Source of the DNA: Chloroflexota bacterium
Lineage (GTDB): Bacteria > Chloroflexota > Anaerolineae > Anaerolineales > Villigracilaceae
Direction: 5' to 3'
Assembly (NCBI GenBank): GCA_016191845.1
Contig: JACPVF010000015.1
Coordinates: 407,258 to 455,315, forward strand
Length of the DNA stretch: 48,058 nucleotides
Shown here in pieces: positions 38,241 to 46,391 of this stretch. Under the pieces are notes generated by a model. That model searched no databases and was not told the origin of the DNA. It was given only the letters and a program-made list of their open reading frames with translations. The position numbers were made by a program, and so were the translations under genes. Numbering within the stretch: the first letter of the stretch is position 1; the number at the start of each line of letters is the position of its first letter.

Positions 38241-39002
38241 ATGCAAAAACGTATTTCCCCCATTTTGTCGGTAATTCTGATCCTGGCCTTCGTTTCGATG
38301 GCTTGCAGCGCCAGTGCAGCGCCCACTCCCACGGCCACGCCTGTGCCTGCCACCAATACTCCCGAAGCGACCGCCACCAACACGCCCAAACCGACGAATA
38401 CCCCCCTTCCCACCGCCACCCCGAACGTGGCCGCCACCCAGCGGATCGAGGATTTCAATTCGATCCTGCAGGATTATGCGAGCAACGGTTATATCGGAGG
38501 CACGGAAGGCAAGATTACGGAATTGGATGATTTTCATGAGGACTGGGCCCAACTCGGCTGGTATCAGTGGTGGCCTCAGGATAAAGTGAGCGGCGATTTC
38601 GTGTTCAAGAGCCACTTTGCCTGGTCCACGGCCAGCAATACCCCTGAGACCTCTGGTTGTGGCATCGTCTTCGGCATGCAGGAGAACAACGATCATTACG
38701 CCATCTTCATTGACAAGGGACGTATCCTGTTCCTGATGGGCCGTGGCTCGCACATCTATAACGTGGGCAAGACCAGCGGGTCGGGACGCCTCAACTATGG
38801 CAACCCTGCCGAAGCGGACCTGATCGTGGCCGTGAGCAACCAGATCGCTTACGTCTCTGTGGACGGCGACGTGACCAAATATACCTTGTCCGCCGACCAG
38901 ACCTCCAGCGGCACCCTGGCCTTGTCAGTCCTTTCTGGGACGAACAGGGATTACGGAACCCGCTGCGAAATGACGGATACGCTTCTCTGGGTCGCGAAGT
39001 AA
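38241..39002 (+). CDS. Secreted lipoprotein with lectin-like beta domain (paralogue 1)
   Basis: The 253-aa protein has a lipoprotein signal ending VSMAC (Cys22). A 40-residue TPTATP/TNTP linker follows, then a short helix (AATQRIEDFNSILQDYASNGYI), and from about residue 95 a beta-rich domain: GDFVFKSHFAWS, CGIVFGMQENNDHYAIFIDKGRILFL, ADLIVAVSNQIAYVSVDGDVTKYTL and a last strand with RCEMTDTLLW. The order of strands resembles concanavalin/laminin-G-like (DUF1080-type) domains. A Cys pair (SGCG, TRCE) could form a disulfide. The function is unknown; surface binding of glycans is a guess. It is the first of three tandem paralogues and has its own promoter and terminator. Confidence 0.85.
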   Translation: MQKRISPILSVILILAFVSMACSASAAPTPTATPVPATNTPEATATNTPKPTNTPLPTATPNVAATQRIEDFNSILQDYASNGYIGGTEGKITELDDFHEDWAQLGWYQWWPQDKVSGDFVFKSHFAWSTASNTPETSGCGIVFGMQENNDHYAIFIDKGRILFLMGRGSHIYNVGKTSGSGRLNYGNPAEADLIVAVSNQIAYVSVDGDVTKYTLSADQTSSGTLALSVLSGTNRDYGTRCEMTDTLLWVAK

Positions 39003-39052
39003 TCGACCGATCTGACGGGGGATGAAGAAGAACCATTCGAATATCGGACCAA

Positions 39053-39083
39053 ACTCCCCAGGATAGTCACCTGGGGAGTTGTT
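39053..39083 (+). terminator. Terminator after lipoprotein 1
   Basis: AACTCCCCAGG and CCTGGGGAGTT are exact arms around ATAGTCA, followed by TGTTTATT. The next 300 bases to the second lipoprotein gene are AT-rich and hold one promoter and no further gene. Confidence 0.85.
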
Positions 39084-39147
39084 TATTAATTCAGATGAAC
39101 TTGAAAATAATATTATTTTTGTCTTATATGTTTATTACTCTTGTAAA

Positions 39148-39177
39148 TTGACCCACCGATTGTGAGAGGGATACAAT
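39148..39177 (+). promoter_or_regulatory. Promoter of lipoproteins 2 and 3
   Basis: TTGACC (39148-39153), 18 bases, TACAAT (39172-39177). It predicts a long leader of about 200 bases before the coding start. That leader includes two Shine-Dalgarno sequences, AAGGAGGTG (39313-39321 region) and AGGAGGAAGC before 39386. Confidence 0.5.
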
Positions 39178-39385
39178 GCCCTCATCCTTGGAGGAGATTC
39201 TGAATTAAGGTTGGGTAAAGGAATTTATCTTTGATTTTGTGTAGGAAATATCTGACGCGGAAATGGATGGATATTGTGGGTTATTCTCTTTTACAGGTCA
39301 GTCGGTTGTTTTAAGGAGGTGAATGAATGCTGTTCAACCTCATATGTATATTGTTACTTTCAACTCAACCCCATCAGGAGGAAGC

Positions 39386-40159
39386 ATGACCAGATTTAAG
39401 TTTTATCAAGCTGTTTCATTTCTCGCAATCACAACCATCTTGACGGCCTGTAGCATGGGTGTAGCGCCTGCCGCGCCAACTCCAACTCTATTCCCTCTCA
39501 CGGAAACGCCCCTGCCGACTGCCACCAGTACACCCATCCCAACCGATACCCCTGAACCGACCGCCACGCCCGATGTTGCGGCCACTCAAAAAGCGGAGGC
39601 CTTTCAGGATATCTTGCGGAATTTCCAGGAGAAGGGATATATCGGCACCACCGACGGAGAGTCGACCTATCTCAAGGATTTCGAAGGCGAATACGCCAAA
39701 CTTGGATATTATTACAAGTGGTGGTGGCCTTTGGGTGACAAGGAGTATGGCAATTTTGTATTCAGTGCCCATTTCAAATGGGATTCCTCTGGATCCACAT
39801 CCGATGCCTCGGGCTGTGGGGTGGGTTTTGGCATCAAGCCTAACGAGAATCACTATGCTGTCTTTCTCGATCGCGAGAACATCTTCCTGGTACGCGCCAA
39901 AGGAACCCAACTTTATCGCATGGGGACCTCGGGTGGAAAACGCTTCCCTACCATTCCCATCCCTGCCAAGGCTGATTTTGTGCTCGCCGTGTGGGATCAA
40001 AATGTAACGGTCTCCGTGAACGATGCGATTGTCACATATATCCTCTCCTCAGAATTGACCGGAGAGGGAAAATTGGCCTTCTCGGTCCTTTCTGGGACCA
40101 ACGGCGGTTACGGTACGCATTGTGAAATGTCGGATATCATCTTTTGGACGCCGAAATAA
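39386..40159 (+). CDS. Secreted lipoprotein with lectin-like beta domain (paralogue 2)
   Basis: The 257-aa protein repeats the plan of paralogue 1. The signal ends LTAC (Cys22), followed by a TPT/PTDTPEPT linker, the helix AATQKAEAFQDILRNFQEKGYI, and a beta domain with YYYKWWWPLGDKEYGNFVFSAHFKWDS, GVGFGIKPNENHYAVFLDRENIFLV, ADFVLAVWDQNVTVSVNDAIVTYIL and HCEMSDIIFW. I chose the ATG at 39386 (AGGAGGAAGC upstream) because it begins a normal signal peptide. An in-frame ATG at 39323 has an even better AAGGAGGTG but adds 21 residues before the signal. The role is unknown. Confidence 0.84.
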   Translation: MTRFKFYQAVSFLAITTILTACSMGVAPAAPTPTLFPLTETPLPTATSTPIPTDTPEPTATPDVAATQKAEAFQDILRNFQEKGYIGTTDGESTYLKDFEGEYAKLGYYYKWWWPLGDKEYGNFVFSAHFKWDSSGSTSDASGCGVGFGIKPNENHYAVFLDRENIFLVRAKGTQLYRMGTSGGKRFPTIPIPAKADFVLAVWDQNVTVSVNDAIVTYILSSELTGEGKLAFSVLSGTNGGYGTHCEMSDIIFWTPK

Positions 40160-40215
40160 GGCGGACAAGATAGGTGTCCATCCAGATAATTCTTCAGTAG
40201 TTTTCAAGAGGAAAC

Positions 40216-41133
40216 ATGTACAAGCTCAATACCTTCAAGACAGTAATCCTTTCGACCCTGGTCGTAATTCTTTCGGCCTGCTCCATGGGGGCGCCAGTTG
40301 CCACATCCACGCCTCTGCCGCCGACGGAAACACCCCTGCCAGCCAATACTTCAACACCTCTTCCCACCGCGACCCCGGCCTTCACTCCTACTGCCACGCC
40401 CAACGCCACTGCCACCAAGCAGGCGGAGGATGTCCAGGTCGTATTGAAGGATTTTCAGGACCAGGGCGTTCTGGATTCCATCGAGGGCACCAGCAAGGCT
40501 TTGCCCGATTTCAAGATGGAATTTGCTAAAAAAGGATATTGGAACGAGCTCTTCGATACGGGCGAAAGTTTGCCTGATACTTTCATGATCCGCGCTCACA
40601 TGAAATGGGAATCGGCCACAGAGACCGAGAGCCTGTCGGGGTGTGGCATTGCCTTTGGCGTGCAGGATAACGACGATAATTACCTGGTCTTTCTGGACAA
40701 GGGTCGCATCCTGTTCACTTTGAAGCGAGGCATAAGGTCCTACCTTGTCGGAAGGACGAGTGGCCCTGCTGGCCCCGCGGCAGGAACTCCCACGGAACAT
40801 GACTTCGCCCTGATGGTGAAGGGTCAAGCGGCGTACGTCTGGGTAGACGGAGTGGTCACCTCCTACACATTGTCCGCCGACCAGGTCTCATCTGGAAGAC
40901 TGGCCTTTACCGTCCTTTCAGGTTCCGATATCGATTATGGGACCCGTTGCGAAATGTCCGATATTCTCTTGTGGACCAAGACCGAGCAGACCGCCGCCCA
41001 AACAGCAGTGGATTTCCCTGCCTTGCTGGATAAATTCAAGGAAAAGGGTTACATCGACACCGTGGATGGCGAGACGGTATCCATTGCGGATTTTGAGAAG
41101 TCCATGGCGCAGAAGGGCTGGTATTACAAATGA
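40216..41133 (+). CDS. Secreted lipoprotein paralogue 3, 5' part up to an in-frame TGA
   Basis: This open part encodes 305 residues: signal ending LSAC (Cys22), a TP-rich linker, helix (ATKQAEDVQVVLKDFQDQGVL), a complete beta domain (MIRAHMKWES, CGIAFGVQDNDDNYLVFLDKGRILFTL, CEMSDILLW), a second helix (AAQTAVDFPALLDKFKEKGYI) and GWYYK, where TGA at 41131-41133 stops it. The frame continues without shift into a second complete beta domain to 41577. Paralogue 2 reads YYKWW at this point, so TGA most likely replaces TGG for Trp. The full-length form would be a 453-aa two-domain lipoprotein. GAGGAAAC precedes the ATG; 56 bases separate it from paralogue 2. Confidence 0.85.
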   Translation: MYKLNTFKTVILSTLVVILSACSMGAPVATSTPLPPTETPLPANTSTPLPTATPAFTPTATPNATATKQAEDVQVVLKDFQDQGVLDSIEGTSKALPDFKMEFAKKGYWNELFDTGESLPDTFMIRAHMKWESATETESLSGCGIAFGVQDNDDNYLVFLDKGRILFTLKRGIRSYLVGRTSGPAGPAAGTPTEHDFALMVKGQAAYVWVDGVVTSYTLSADQVSSGRLAFTVLSGSDIDYGTRCEMSDILLWTKTEQTAAQTAVDFPALLDKFKEKGYIDTVDGETVSIADFEKSMAQKGWYYK

Positions 41134-41139
41134 GGCTTT

Positions 41140-41577
41140 GTGGATGAAGCCAAGGGCGAATACGAGAATTTCGTTTTCAGTGCTCATTTCAAATGGGACT
41201 CGTACACCTCGACGCCCGATATCTCGGGGTGTGGCATCGGTTTTGGCATCAAGGAGGATGGGAAACATTACGCGGTCTTCCTGGATCGTGAGAACGTGGT
41301 GCTTGCCAAGGGTACGGAGAGTACTGCCAAGCGTATGGGCCTTGCAAGCGACAGCGAAAGATTCCCGATCATCCCCAAACCTGCCGAAGCAAATTTTGCC
41401 GCAGCTGTCTGGAATGGCAATCTGTATCTGTTTATCAATGATACGTTCGTTCATTTCGTCCTCCCCTCAGATCAGGATGCAGTAGGTAAATTTGCCCTCT
41501 CAGTCCTCTCAGGCGGAAACAGCGGGTACGGGACACGTTGTGAAATGTCCAACATCAACTTCTGGACGCCAAAGTAA
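41140..41577 (+). pseudogene. 3' part of lipoprotein paralogue 3 after the in-frame TGA
   Basis: This stretch is in the same frame as the gene at 40216 and encodes the second beta domain: GEYENFVFSAHFKWDSYTS, CGIGFGIKEDGKHYAVFLDRENVVLA, ANFAAAVWNGNLYLFINDTFVHFVLPS and RCEMSNINFWTPK. It has no signal peptide. A GTG at 41140 could start it but has no ribosome binding site, and the domain begins before it. It is best treated as the separated C-terminal part of one gene. No other frame damage is visible, so the stop is recent, is read through, or is a sequencing error. Confidence 0.8.
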
Positions 41578-41586
41578 TCTGATATC

Positions 41587-41625
41587 AAAGGCCTCCGAGC
41601 TTCTGCTCGGAGGCCTTTTTGTTTT
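41587..41625. terminator. Bidirectional terminator
   Basis: AAAGGCCTCCGAGC and GCTCGGAGGCCTTT are exact arms around TTCT, followed by TTGTTTTT. It separates the convergent lipoprotein 3 (+) and gcvPB (-) genes. Confidence 0.92.
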
Positions 41626-41648
41626 TAGCTCTTTCCGTAGTTCTCTGC

Positions 41649-43142
41649 CTACGCGTTTTCGTTGTAATCTTCAGGCAGCCAGCAGCAGAGGACCAGTTCG
41701 CGGGCGGCCTTGACCTCGTCCATGCGGCCGAAGGGGGTATTGTGCGGCGCTTCGTGCAGCAACTCGGGCTGGGACTTGGCCTCTTCCGCGATCTTGATCA
41801 GAGCGTCGGCGAAGGCGTCGAGCGTGTCCTTGTTCTCGGTCTCGGTCGGCTCGATCATCAACGCCTCGTGGACGATGAGCGGGAAGTAGTTCGTCGGTGG
41901 ATGGAAGTCATAATCCATCAGGCGCTTGGCAATGTCGAGCGCGCGCACATCCGAGCCTTCGAACTGTCCCTCGGCCACAAACTCGTGCATGCAGATGCGG
42001 TCGAATGGAACGTGGTAGGTGCTGCGCAGGCGGGCCAGCAGGTAGTTGGCGTTGAGCACGGCGTATTGGGCAATGTCCTTCAAGCCATCGGGACCGTGCA
42101 TGGCGATGTAGGTGTAGGCGCGCACCAGGCCGCCGCCGAAGTGTCCATGGAAGGCTTTCATGCGGCCGATGGACTGGGGAGGTTTGACAAAGCCGTAAAG
42201 TGGAGCCTGCTCTTCGTCATCGCCGTCTTCGAGGATGCCAACCAGCGGTTCGGGCAGGAAGTCGAGCAGACGCTGTGAGACGCCCACGGGACCCGAGCCT
42301 GGTCCGCCGCCGCCGTGTGGCACGGCAAAGGTCTTGTGCAGGTTGAAGTGCATCACGTCGAAGCCCAAATCGCCCGGGCGGACGATGCCGAGCAGGGCGT
42401 TCAGGTTGGCGCCATCGCCGTACATTAATCCGCCGCAGTCGTGGACGATCTTGACGATCTCTTCCACGTGCTCGTCGAACATGCCGAGCGTGTTCGGGTT
42501 GGTCAGCATCATGCCGACCACGGTATCGTCGCAGGCGGCTTTGAGTTTTTCCAGGTCCACGTTGCCGCGCGCATCCGAAGGGATGACGACGATGCTCATG
42601 CCCAGCATGCCAGCCGAAGCAGGGTTGGTGCCATGCGCGGAATCGGGAACGATCATCTTGGTGCGCTTGTGGTCGCCGCGAGCCTTGTGATAGGCGCGCA
42701 TCATCAGCACGCCCGTAAACTCGCCGTGTGCCCCCGCCGCGGGCTGGAGCGTGACGCCCGCAAAGCCGCTGATCTCCTTGAGCCATTCCTGCATCTGGTA
42801 CATCAGCGCCAGGTTGCCCTGGACGGTCTCGATGGGTTGCAGCGGGTGCGTGTACAGGAAGCCCGGCAGGCGGCAGGTGTCTTCATCGATCTTGGGGTTG
42901 TACTTCATCGTACACGAGCCAAGCGGATAGAAGCCGCTGTCCACCGAGTAGTTGAACTTGCTCAGATGCATGTAGTGGCGCACGACATCTACTTCGGCCA
43001 GTTCGGGCAGGGGCAGGTCTTCACGCAGCAGGTCCGTCGGGAAGTCGGCGCGAGGCACGTCAGGCGTGGGGAAGGTCACGCCGATGCGCCCGGGCGAAGA
43101 CAGCTCGAAGACGGTTGGCTCGACAATCTTGGGATTAGTCAT
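41649..43142 (-). CDS. gcvPB: Glycine dehydrogenase (decarboxylating) subunit 2
   Basis: The 497-aa protein is the C-terminal-type half of the split P-protein. It decarboxylates glycine with pyridoxal phosphate and passes the aminomethyl group to lipoyl-GcvH. [38 protein letters not shown] and the PLP-binding [18 protein letters not shown] (Lys270) are all intact. Split gcvPA/gcvPB is usual in many anaerobes, archaea and Chloroflexota, in contrast to the single chain of E. coli. Its ATG overlaps the gcvPA stop by eight bases. It is the last gene of the riboswitch-controlled operon. Confidence 0.97.
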   Translation of the reverse strand: MTNPKIVEPTVFELSSPGRIGVTFPTPDVPRADFPTDLLREDLPLPELAEVDVVRHYMHLSKFNYSVDSGFYPLGSCTMKYNPKIDEDTCRLPGFLYTHPLQPIETVQGNLALMYQMQEWLKEISGFAGVTLQPAAGAHGEFTGVLMMRAYHKARGDHKRTKMIVPDSAHGTNPASAGMLGMSIVVIPSDARGNVDLEKLKAACDDTVVGMMLTNPNTLGMFDEHVEEIVKIVHDCGGLMYGDGANLNALLGIVRPGDLGFDVMHFNLHKTFAVPHGGGGPGSGPVGVSQRLLDFLPEPLVGILEDGDDEEQAPLYGFVKPPQSIGRMKAFHGHFGGGLVRAYTYIAMHGPDGLKDIAQYAVLNANYLLARLRSTYHVPFDRICMHEFVAEGQFEGSDVRALDIAKRLMDYDFHPPTNYFPLIVHEALMIEPTETENKDTLDAFADALIKIAEEAKSQPELLHEAPHNTPFGRMDEVKAARELVLCCWLPEDYNENA

Positions 43143-44490
43143 GGCTCACCTCCTCAAGGACCTCGGCCAGCACATCGATCTCTTCCTTGCTGTTCATCTC
43201 GGTGACGGCGATCAGCATGTGGTCCTTGAGCGCAGGATAATCCTGTCCCAGGTCATAGCCGCCCAGAATGCCGTGTTCGAGCAGGCGTGCGTTGACCTCC
43301 TCCACAGGGCGGTTGACGCACAAGGCGAACTCGTGGAAGAAGGGATCGCTGAAGCACAATCCCATGTCCTTGATCTGGCTCAAGCACTCAGCGGCGTAGT
43401 GCGCCTTGTGATAGCACAACTCAGCCACCTGTTTCATGCCGCTCTTGCCCAGCACGCTCATATAAATGGCTGAAGCCAGCGCCAGCAATCCCTGGTTGGT
43501 GCAGATGTTGGAGGTGGCGCGCTCGCGTTTGATGTGCTGTTCGCGGGCGGTCAGGGTCAGCACGTAGGAGCGTTGTCCGCGTGTGTCGATGGTCTCGCCG
43601 ACCAGGCGTCCCGCCATTTTGTGGACGTAGGATTTGCGCGTGGCGAAGAAGCCCAGGCTGGGTCCGCCGTACCACATGGGGATGCCCAGCGGTTGTCCCT
43701 CGCCGACGACGATGTCGGCGCCCATCGAGCCAGGTGTCTTGAAGAGCGCCAGGGCGGTGGGGTTGGCCACCACGCAGACCAGCGCACCCTTGCCGTGGGC
43801 GGTCTCGATCAGCTTGGTGTAGTCATAGATGCGCCCGAAGAAATCGGGATACTGCACTACGACCAGCATGGTGGTATCGTCGATCAGGCCCGCCAGGTCG
43901 GCGGGGTTGGAGTTGAGGTCAGCGTTGGGGTCGTCGCCCGCCACTTCCAACTCCATGCCCTGTGTGTACGTGCGCAGCACGGCGCGATATTGCGGATGGA
44001 CGGTGGGGGAGACGATCACTTTTTTGCGTTTGCCGCGGAATTGGGCAAAGGCCAGGTTGACGGCTTCGGCGGTGGCGGTGGCGCCGTCGTAGTGCGAGGC
44101 GTTCGAGAGTTCCATCCCCGTCAAGGCTGTGATGAGTGACTGATACTCGAAGATGGCCTGCAAGGTGCCCTGCGAGATCTCGGGCTGGTAGGGTGTATAG
44201 GCGGTGTAGAACTCACCTCGCCGCAGCATGTGGTCGATGACCGAGGGGATGTAATGGTTGTACATGCCCGCGCCGAGGAAGGAAATCAGGTCGCCGCGCA
44301 CGTGCTCGTTGGCGTCCGCAATGTCGGCCAATTCGGCTGCGGCTTCCATCTCCGTCAGGGCGGGAGGCAAATTCAGGGCGGGGAAACGATGTGCGGCAGG
44401 CACAGCCTCGAAGAGGTCATCCAGCGTTTTCACGCCGATGGCCGCCAGCATCGCGTCCCGTTCCTTTGGGGAGATCGGGATATAGGTCAT
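43135..44490 (-). CDS. gcvPA: Glycine dehydrogenase (decarboxylating) subunit 1
   Basis: The 451-aa protein is the N-terminal-type half of the split P-protein. It has [76 protein letters not shown] and [18 protein letters not shown], all typical of GcvPA. It forms a heterotetramer with GcvPB. The start at 44490 is chosen because GGAGACCACA precedes it; the ATG at 44502 lies inside a repeat element. The repeat at 44501-44578 separates it from gcvH. No gcvT lies within the window. Confidence 0.95.
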   Translation of the reverse strand: MTYIPISPKERDAMLAAIGVKTLDDLFEAVPAAHRFPALNLPPALTEMEAAAELADIADANEHVRGDLISFLGAGMYNHYIPSVIDHMLRRGEFYTAYTPYQPEISQGTLQAIFEYQSLITALTGMELSNASHYDGATATAEAVNLAFAQFRGKRKKVIVSPTVHPQYRAVLRTYTQGMELEVAGDDPNADLNSNPADLAGLIDDTTMLVVVQYPDFFGRIYDYTKLIETAHGKGALVCVVANPTALALFKTPGSMGADIVVGEGQPLGIPMWYGGPSLGFFATRKSYVHKMAGRLVGETIDTRGQRSYVLTLTAREQHIKRERATSNICTNQGLLALASAIYMSVLGKSGMKQVAELCYHKAHYAAECLSQIKDMGLCFSDPFFHEFALCVNRPVEEVNARLLEHGILGGYDLGQDYPALKDHMLIAVTEMNSKEEIDVLAEVLEEVSHD

Positions 44491-44500
44491 TGTGGTCTCC

Positions 44501-44578
44501 ATGCCATTGCGAGCGACTGAAAGGAGCGAAGCAATCTCCTGTGACTGGGAGGTTGCTTTGCTGTGCTCGCAACGACAT
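44501..44578. repeat. ATTGCGAG...CAACGACAT inverted repeat inside the gcv operon
   Basis: This is the second copy of the element at 19051-19129. ATGCCATTGCGAGCG at the left pairs with CGCAACGACAT at the right, with AGCGAAGCAATCTCC and GGAGGTTGCTTTGCT inside. It fills the gap between gcvH and gcvPA and could lower or stabilise the downstream message. Confidence 0.8.
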
Positions 44579-44586
44579 CTTGGTTA

Positions 44587-44964
44587 TTAATGCGCGCGAC
44601 CGTCGCAGTAGGCGGTGTAAGCGGCGGCGTCCATCACGTCGCCTTCCGCTCCGCCTTCGAGCTTGATCATCCAGCCTTCGCCGAAGGGGTCGCTGTTGAG
44701 CGTGTCGGGCTTGTCGACCAGGGCGCTGTTGACAGCCGCGACCTTGCCGCCCGCGGCGGCGTAGATCTCTGCCGAGGCCTTGACCGATTCGACCGAAGCG
44801 ATGGGTTTGCCCGCCGAGATCTCTTCACCGACCTCGACCAGCAGCTCCACAAAGACGATGTCGGAGAGCTGGCTCTGGGCGTAATCGGTGATGCCCAGGT
44901 TTCCTGTGGAAGGATCGAACCATTCATCGGACTTGGTGTATTTCAGATTGGAAGGGACGTTCAT
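44587..44964 (-). CDS. gcvH: Glycine cleavage system H protein
   Basis: The 125-aa protein carries the lipoyl arm that shuttles the aminomethyl group in glycine cleavage. The lipoylation site is Lys62 in ASVESVKASAEIYAA. LKYTKSDEWFDPSTGNLGITDYAQSQLSDIVFVEL before it and NSDPFGEGWMIKL after it are typical. The ATG at 44964 has TTGAGGAGTTTCAAC upstream; the open frame before it runs into the attenuator region. It is the first gene after the riboswitch terminator. Confidence 0.96.
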   Translation of the reverse strand: MNVPSNLKYTKSDEWFDPSTGNLGITDYAQSQLSDIVFVELLVEVGEEISAGKPIASVESVKASAEIYAAAGGKVAAVNSALVDKPDTLNSDPFGEGWMIKLEGGAEGDVMDAAAYTAYCDGRAH

Positions 44965-44999
44965 GTTGAAACTCCTCAAGTAGTGGATTTGGCGAGAAT

Positions 45000-45031
45000 C
45001 AAAAAGGCGCACGGAGTGAACCGTGCGCCTC
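45000..45031 (-). terminator. Attenuator terminator of the glycine riboswitch
   Basis: On the minus strand GGCGCACGG and CCGTGCGCC pair around TTCACT, followed by TTTTTGATT. It lies between the riboswitch and gcvH, so it stops the transcript before the first gene unless glycine binding prevents it. The second aptamer's P1 strand (CAGAG) overlaps the start of this stem. Confidence 0.9.
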
Positions 45032-45254
45032 TGTTATTGGACCTGAGAGATTACTTGCGCTGCGTGCCAGGCGGTTTTGAAAACCAGCCAACAACCTGAC
45101 CGTTCACGAAGTTTACACCGTCGGTGTCCCATGTGGGAACTTTCCAGAGTGTTGCGGGGCAGGGTCCTTTTGCCTGAGAGATTCGCCTGGCCTCGCTGGT
45201 TCCAGACTTGCACCTTCGGCGCTCCTCAGAAACTGAGAGGAGTCTCTTCCCTGC
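45029..45254 (-). ncRNA. Tandem glycine riboswitch
   Basis: On the minus strand the first aptamer (about 45254-45159) is closed by GCAGGG/CCCTGC and contains the diagnostic GCGCCGAAGGTGCAAG and AATCTCTCAGGCAAAAGGAC. The second (about 45149-45029) is closed by CTCTG/CAGAG and contains CACCGACGGTGTAAAC and AATCTCTCAGG. Two aptamers in series followed by a terminator and gcvH is the classic gcvT-motif arrangement, which turns on glycine cleavage when glycine is plentiful. The second aptamer core is somewhat diverged from consensus. Confidence 0.95.
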
Positions 45255-45274
45255 TTCCGTTATGTTGTAAATCC

Positions 45275-45303
45275 ATTCTACGGGTGAGCAGGGATGAAGT
45301 CAA
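45275..45303 (-). promoter_or_regulatory. Promoter of the gcv operon
   Basis: On the minus strand TTGACT (45303-45298), a 17-base spacer and TAGAAT (45280-45275) form a good sigma-70-type promoter. The predicted start near 45268 lies just upstream of the first riboswitch stem. Confidence 0.8.
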
Positions 45304-45325
45304 GAGGACAAATTTCCTCTTTTAC

Positions 45326-45775
45326 CTACGCTACCTTGCGCGTGCGCAGCGGGGCGGCGGGATCCGCCTCAGGTTGGGAGGGAGTCTGTTGTACAGGGAC
45401 AGGTGCCGGCGTCGGAATCCCGTTGATTTCGTCGAAGTAGCGTTTTATGATCAGGTCATTGTAGAAGACTAGGGCGAGGATGCCCACCACCATCGAAAAG
45501 GCGTTGCCCGCCAGGATGCAGGCGATCTCTAGAGCGGCGATCCCCGTCGATGGACGTGCGGGTTGGGTGGGTCCTCCGAATAGACGGGCGGCGTACACGA
45601 TCTCAACAACACCCAGGATGGCGGGCAGGATGGTGATCGGGACGCAGAGAATGCCGATGACAGTGGATATCGCACTGTGTGAGGCGATCATGCCCCAGAA
45701 GACGTTGACGATGCCGCTGACCAGGGTCATTGCTGCAATGAGGTTGATGAGGCTGGGCCTCTGATTTGTGTTCAT
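45326..45775 (-). CDS. Small membrane protein with about four helices, unknown
   Basis: The 149-aa protein has hydrophobic helices at about residues 10-30, 36-62, 84-104 and 106-118, and a proline-rich cytoplasmic tail (TPAPVPVQQTPSQPEAD). No motif is recognised; it has the general look of DUF4064/DUF4870-type small membrane proteins, two of which follow upstream on the same strand. The start is ATG 45775 with AAAGGAGCAACC upstream. A terminator separates it from the DUF4870 gene, so it has its own transcript. Confidence 0.72.
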   Translation of the reverse strand: MNTNQRPSLINLIAAMTLVSGIVNVFWGMIASHSAISTVIGILCVPITILPAILGVVEIVYAARLFGGPTQPARPSTGIAALEIACILAGNAFSMVVGILALVFYNDLIIKRYFDEINGIPTPAPVPVQQTPSQPEADPAAPLRTRKVA

Positions 45776-45828
45776 GGTTGCTCCTTTGTCTGTGGAATAT
45801 AACGAAGGAGCATGCAATGGGTTGCAAT

Positions 45829-45854
45829 AAAAAAAGCCTGCTGGTGTGCAGGCT
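45829..45854 (-). terminator. Terminator of the DUF4870 gene
   Basis: AGCCTGC and GCAGGCT pair around TGGTGT, with a T7 tract after it on the minus strand. Confidence 0.85.
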
Positions 45855-45874
45855 CGTCATGAAGTCAAAAGGAA

Positions 45875-46309
45875 TCAATGGGTGAGCGTTCCGCGTACCC
45901 AGTCGCCGACCAGCCAATACTTGAAGTCCCTTCCCTGGCTGACCTGTACCCCGCCATAGATGCCGTATCCAAGTGCGGCCAGGGGGATCAGGCTGAGCAC
46001 GAGGGCGATAGGAATGCACAGAAGGCCAATTAGCACGGCGCTCAAAATCCCAGTGATGGCCCAGGCTGCACCGATCAAAAATCCGCCGCCCACCCACCAG
46101 ACCAGTTGAAAGATCAAGGATTGAAGCGAGTGATAGGCCACGTAACGGGAACGATCTTTGTAGATCATGTAGATGACCAGCGGGGCGACCACTCCCAGGA
46201 ATCCAGTGACGAGATTGAGCAGGATGCTCAAATGCGCGAACATGGCCCACTGTCGCTCATCAGCTTCGGAGAGCGGCACGGGTGGTGTGAAATTGGACGA
46301 TTCGTTCAT
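45875..46309 (-). CDS. DUF4870-domain membrane protein
   Basis: The 144-aa protein has the DUF4870 signature: DERQWAMFAHLSILLNLVTGFLGVVAPLVIYMIYKDRSRYVAYHSLQSLIFQ, followed by two more helices and a short loop. The Asp-Arg-Ser motif and HSLQSL after the second helix recur across the family. The family has no proven function. AAGGAGAATTGCC precedes the ATG. It is related to the shorter protein encoded at 46392-46703 but has its own terminator and probable -10 (TACACT). Confidence 0.88.
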   Translation of the reverse strand: MNESSNFTPPVPLSEADERQWAMFAHLSILLNLVTGFLGVVAPLVIYMIYKDRSRYVAYHSLQSLIFQLVWWVGGGFLIGAAWAITGILSAVLIGLLCIPIALVLSLIPLAALGYGIYGGVQVSQGRDFKYWLVGDWVRGTLTH

Positions 46310-46343
46310 GGCAATTCTCCTTGGGACGAGTGTACCACCAAAT

Positions 46344-46373
46344 AAAAAGGCCCGCGGAATATTCCGCGGGCCT
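46344..46373 (-). terminator. Terminator of the short DUF4870-like gene
   Basis: AGGCCCGCGGAAT is followed directly by its exact complement ATTCCGCGGGCCT. On the minus strand a TTTTT tract follows. Confidence 0.92.
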
Positions 46374-46391
46374 CGGGAAGGCAGATGGAGA

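Noticed and set aside
39323-39385. Separate leader peptide before lipoprotein 2
   Set aside because: The frame from 39323 has no stop before 39386 and simply joins the lipoprotein, so it is an alternative start and not an independent peptide.
41131-41133. Selenocysteine or Trp recoding of TGA
   Set aside because: Many genes in the window stop at TGA (for example at 743-745 and 1211-1213), the paralogue has Trp rather than Cys at this place, and I see no SECIS-like hairpin directly after the codon.
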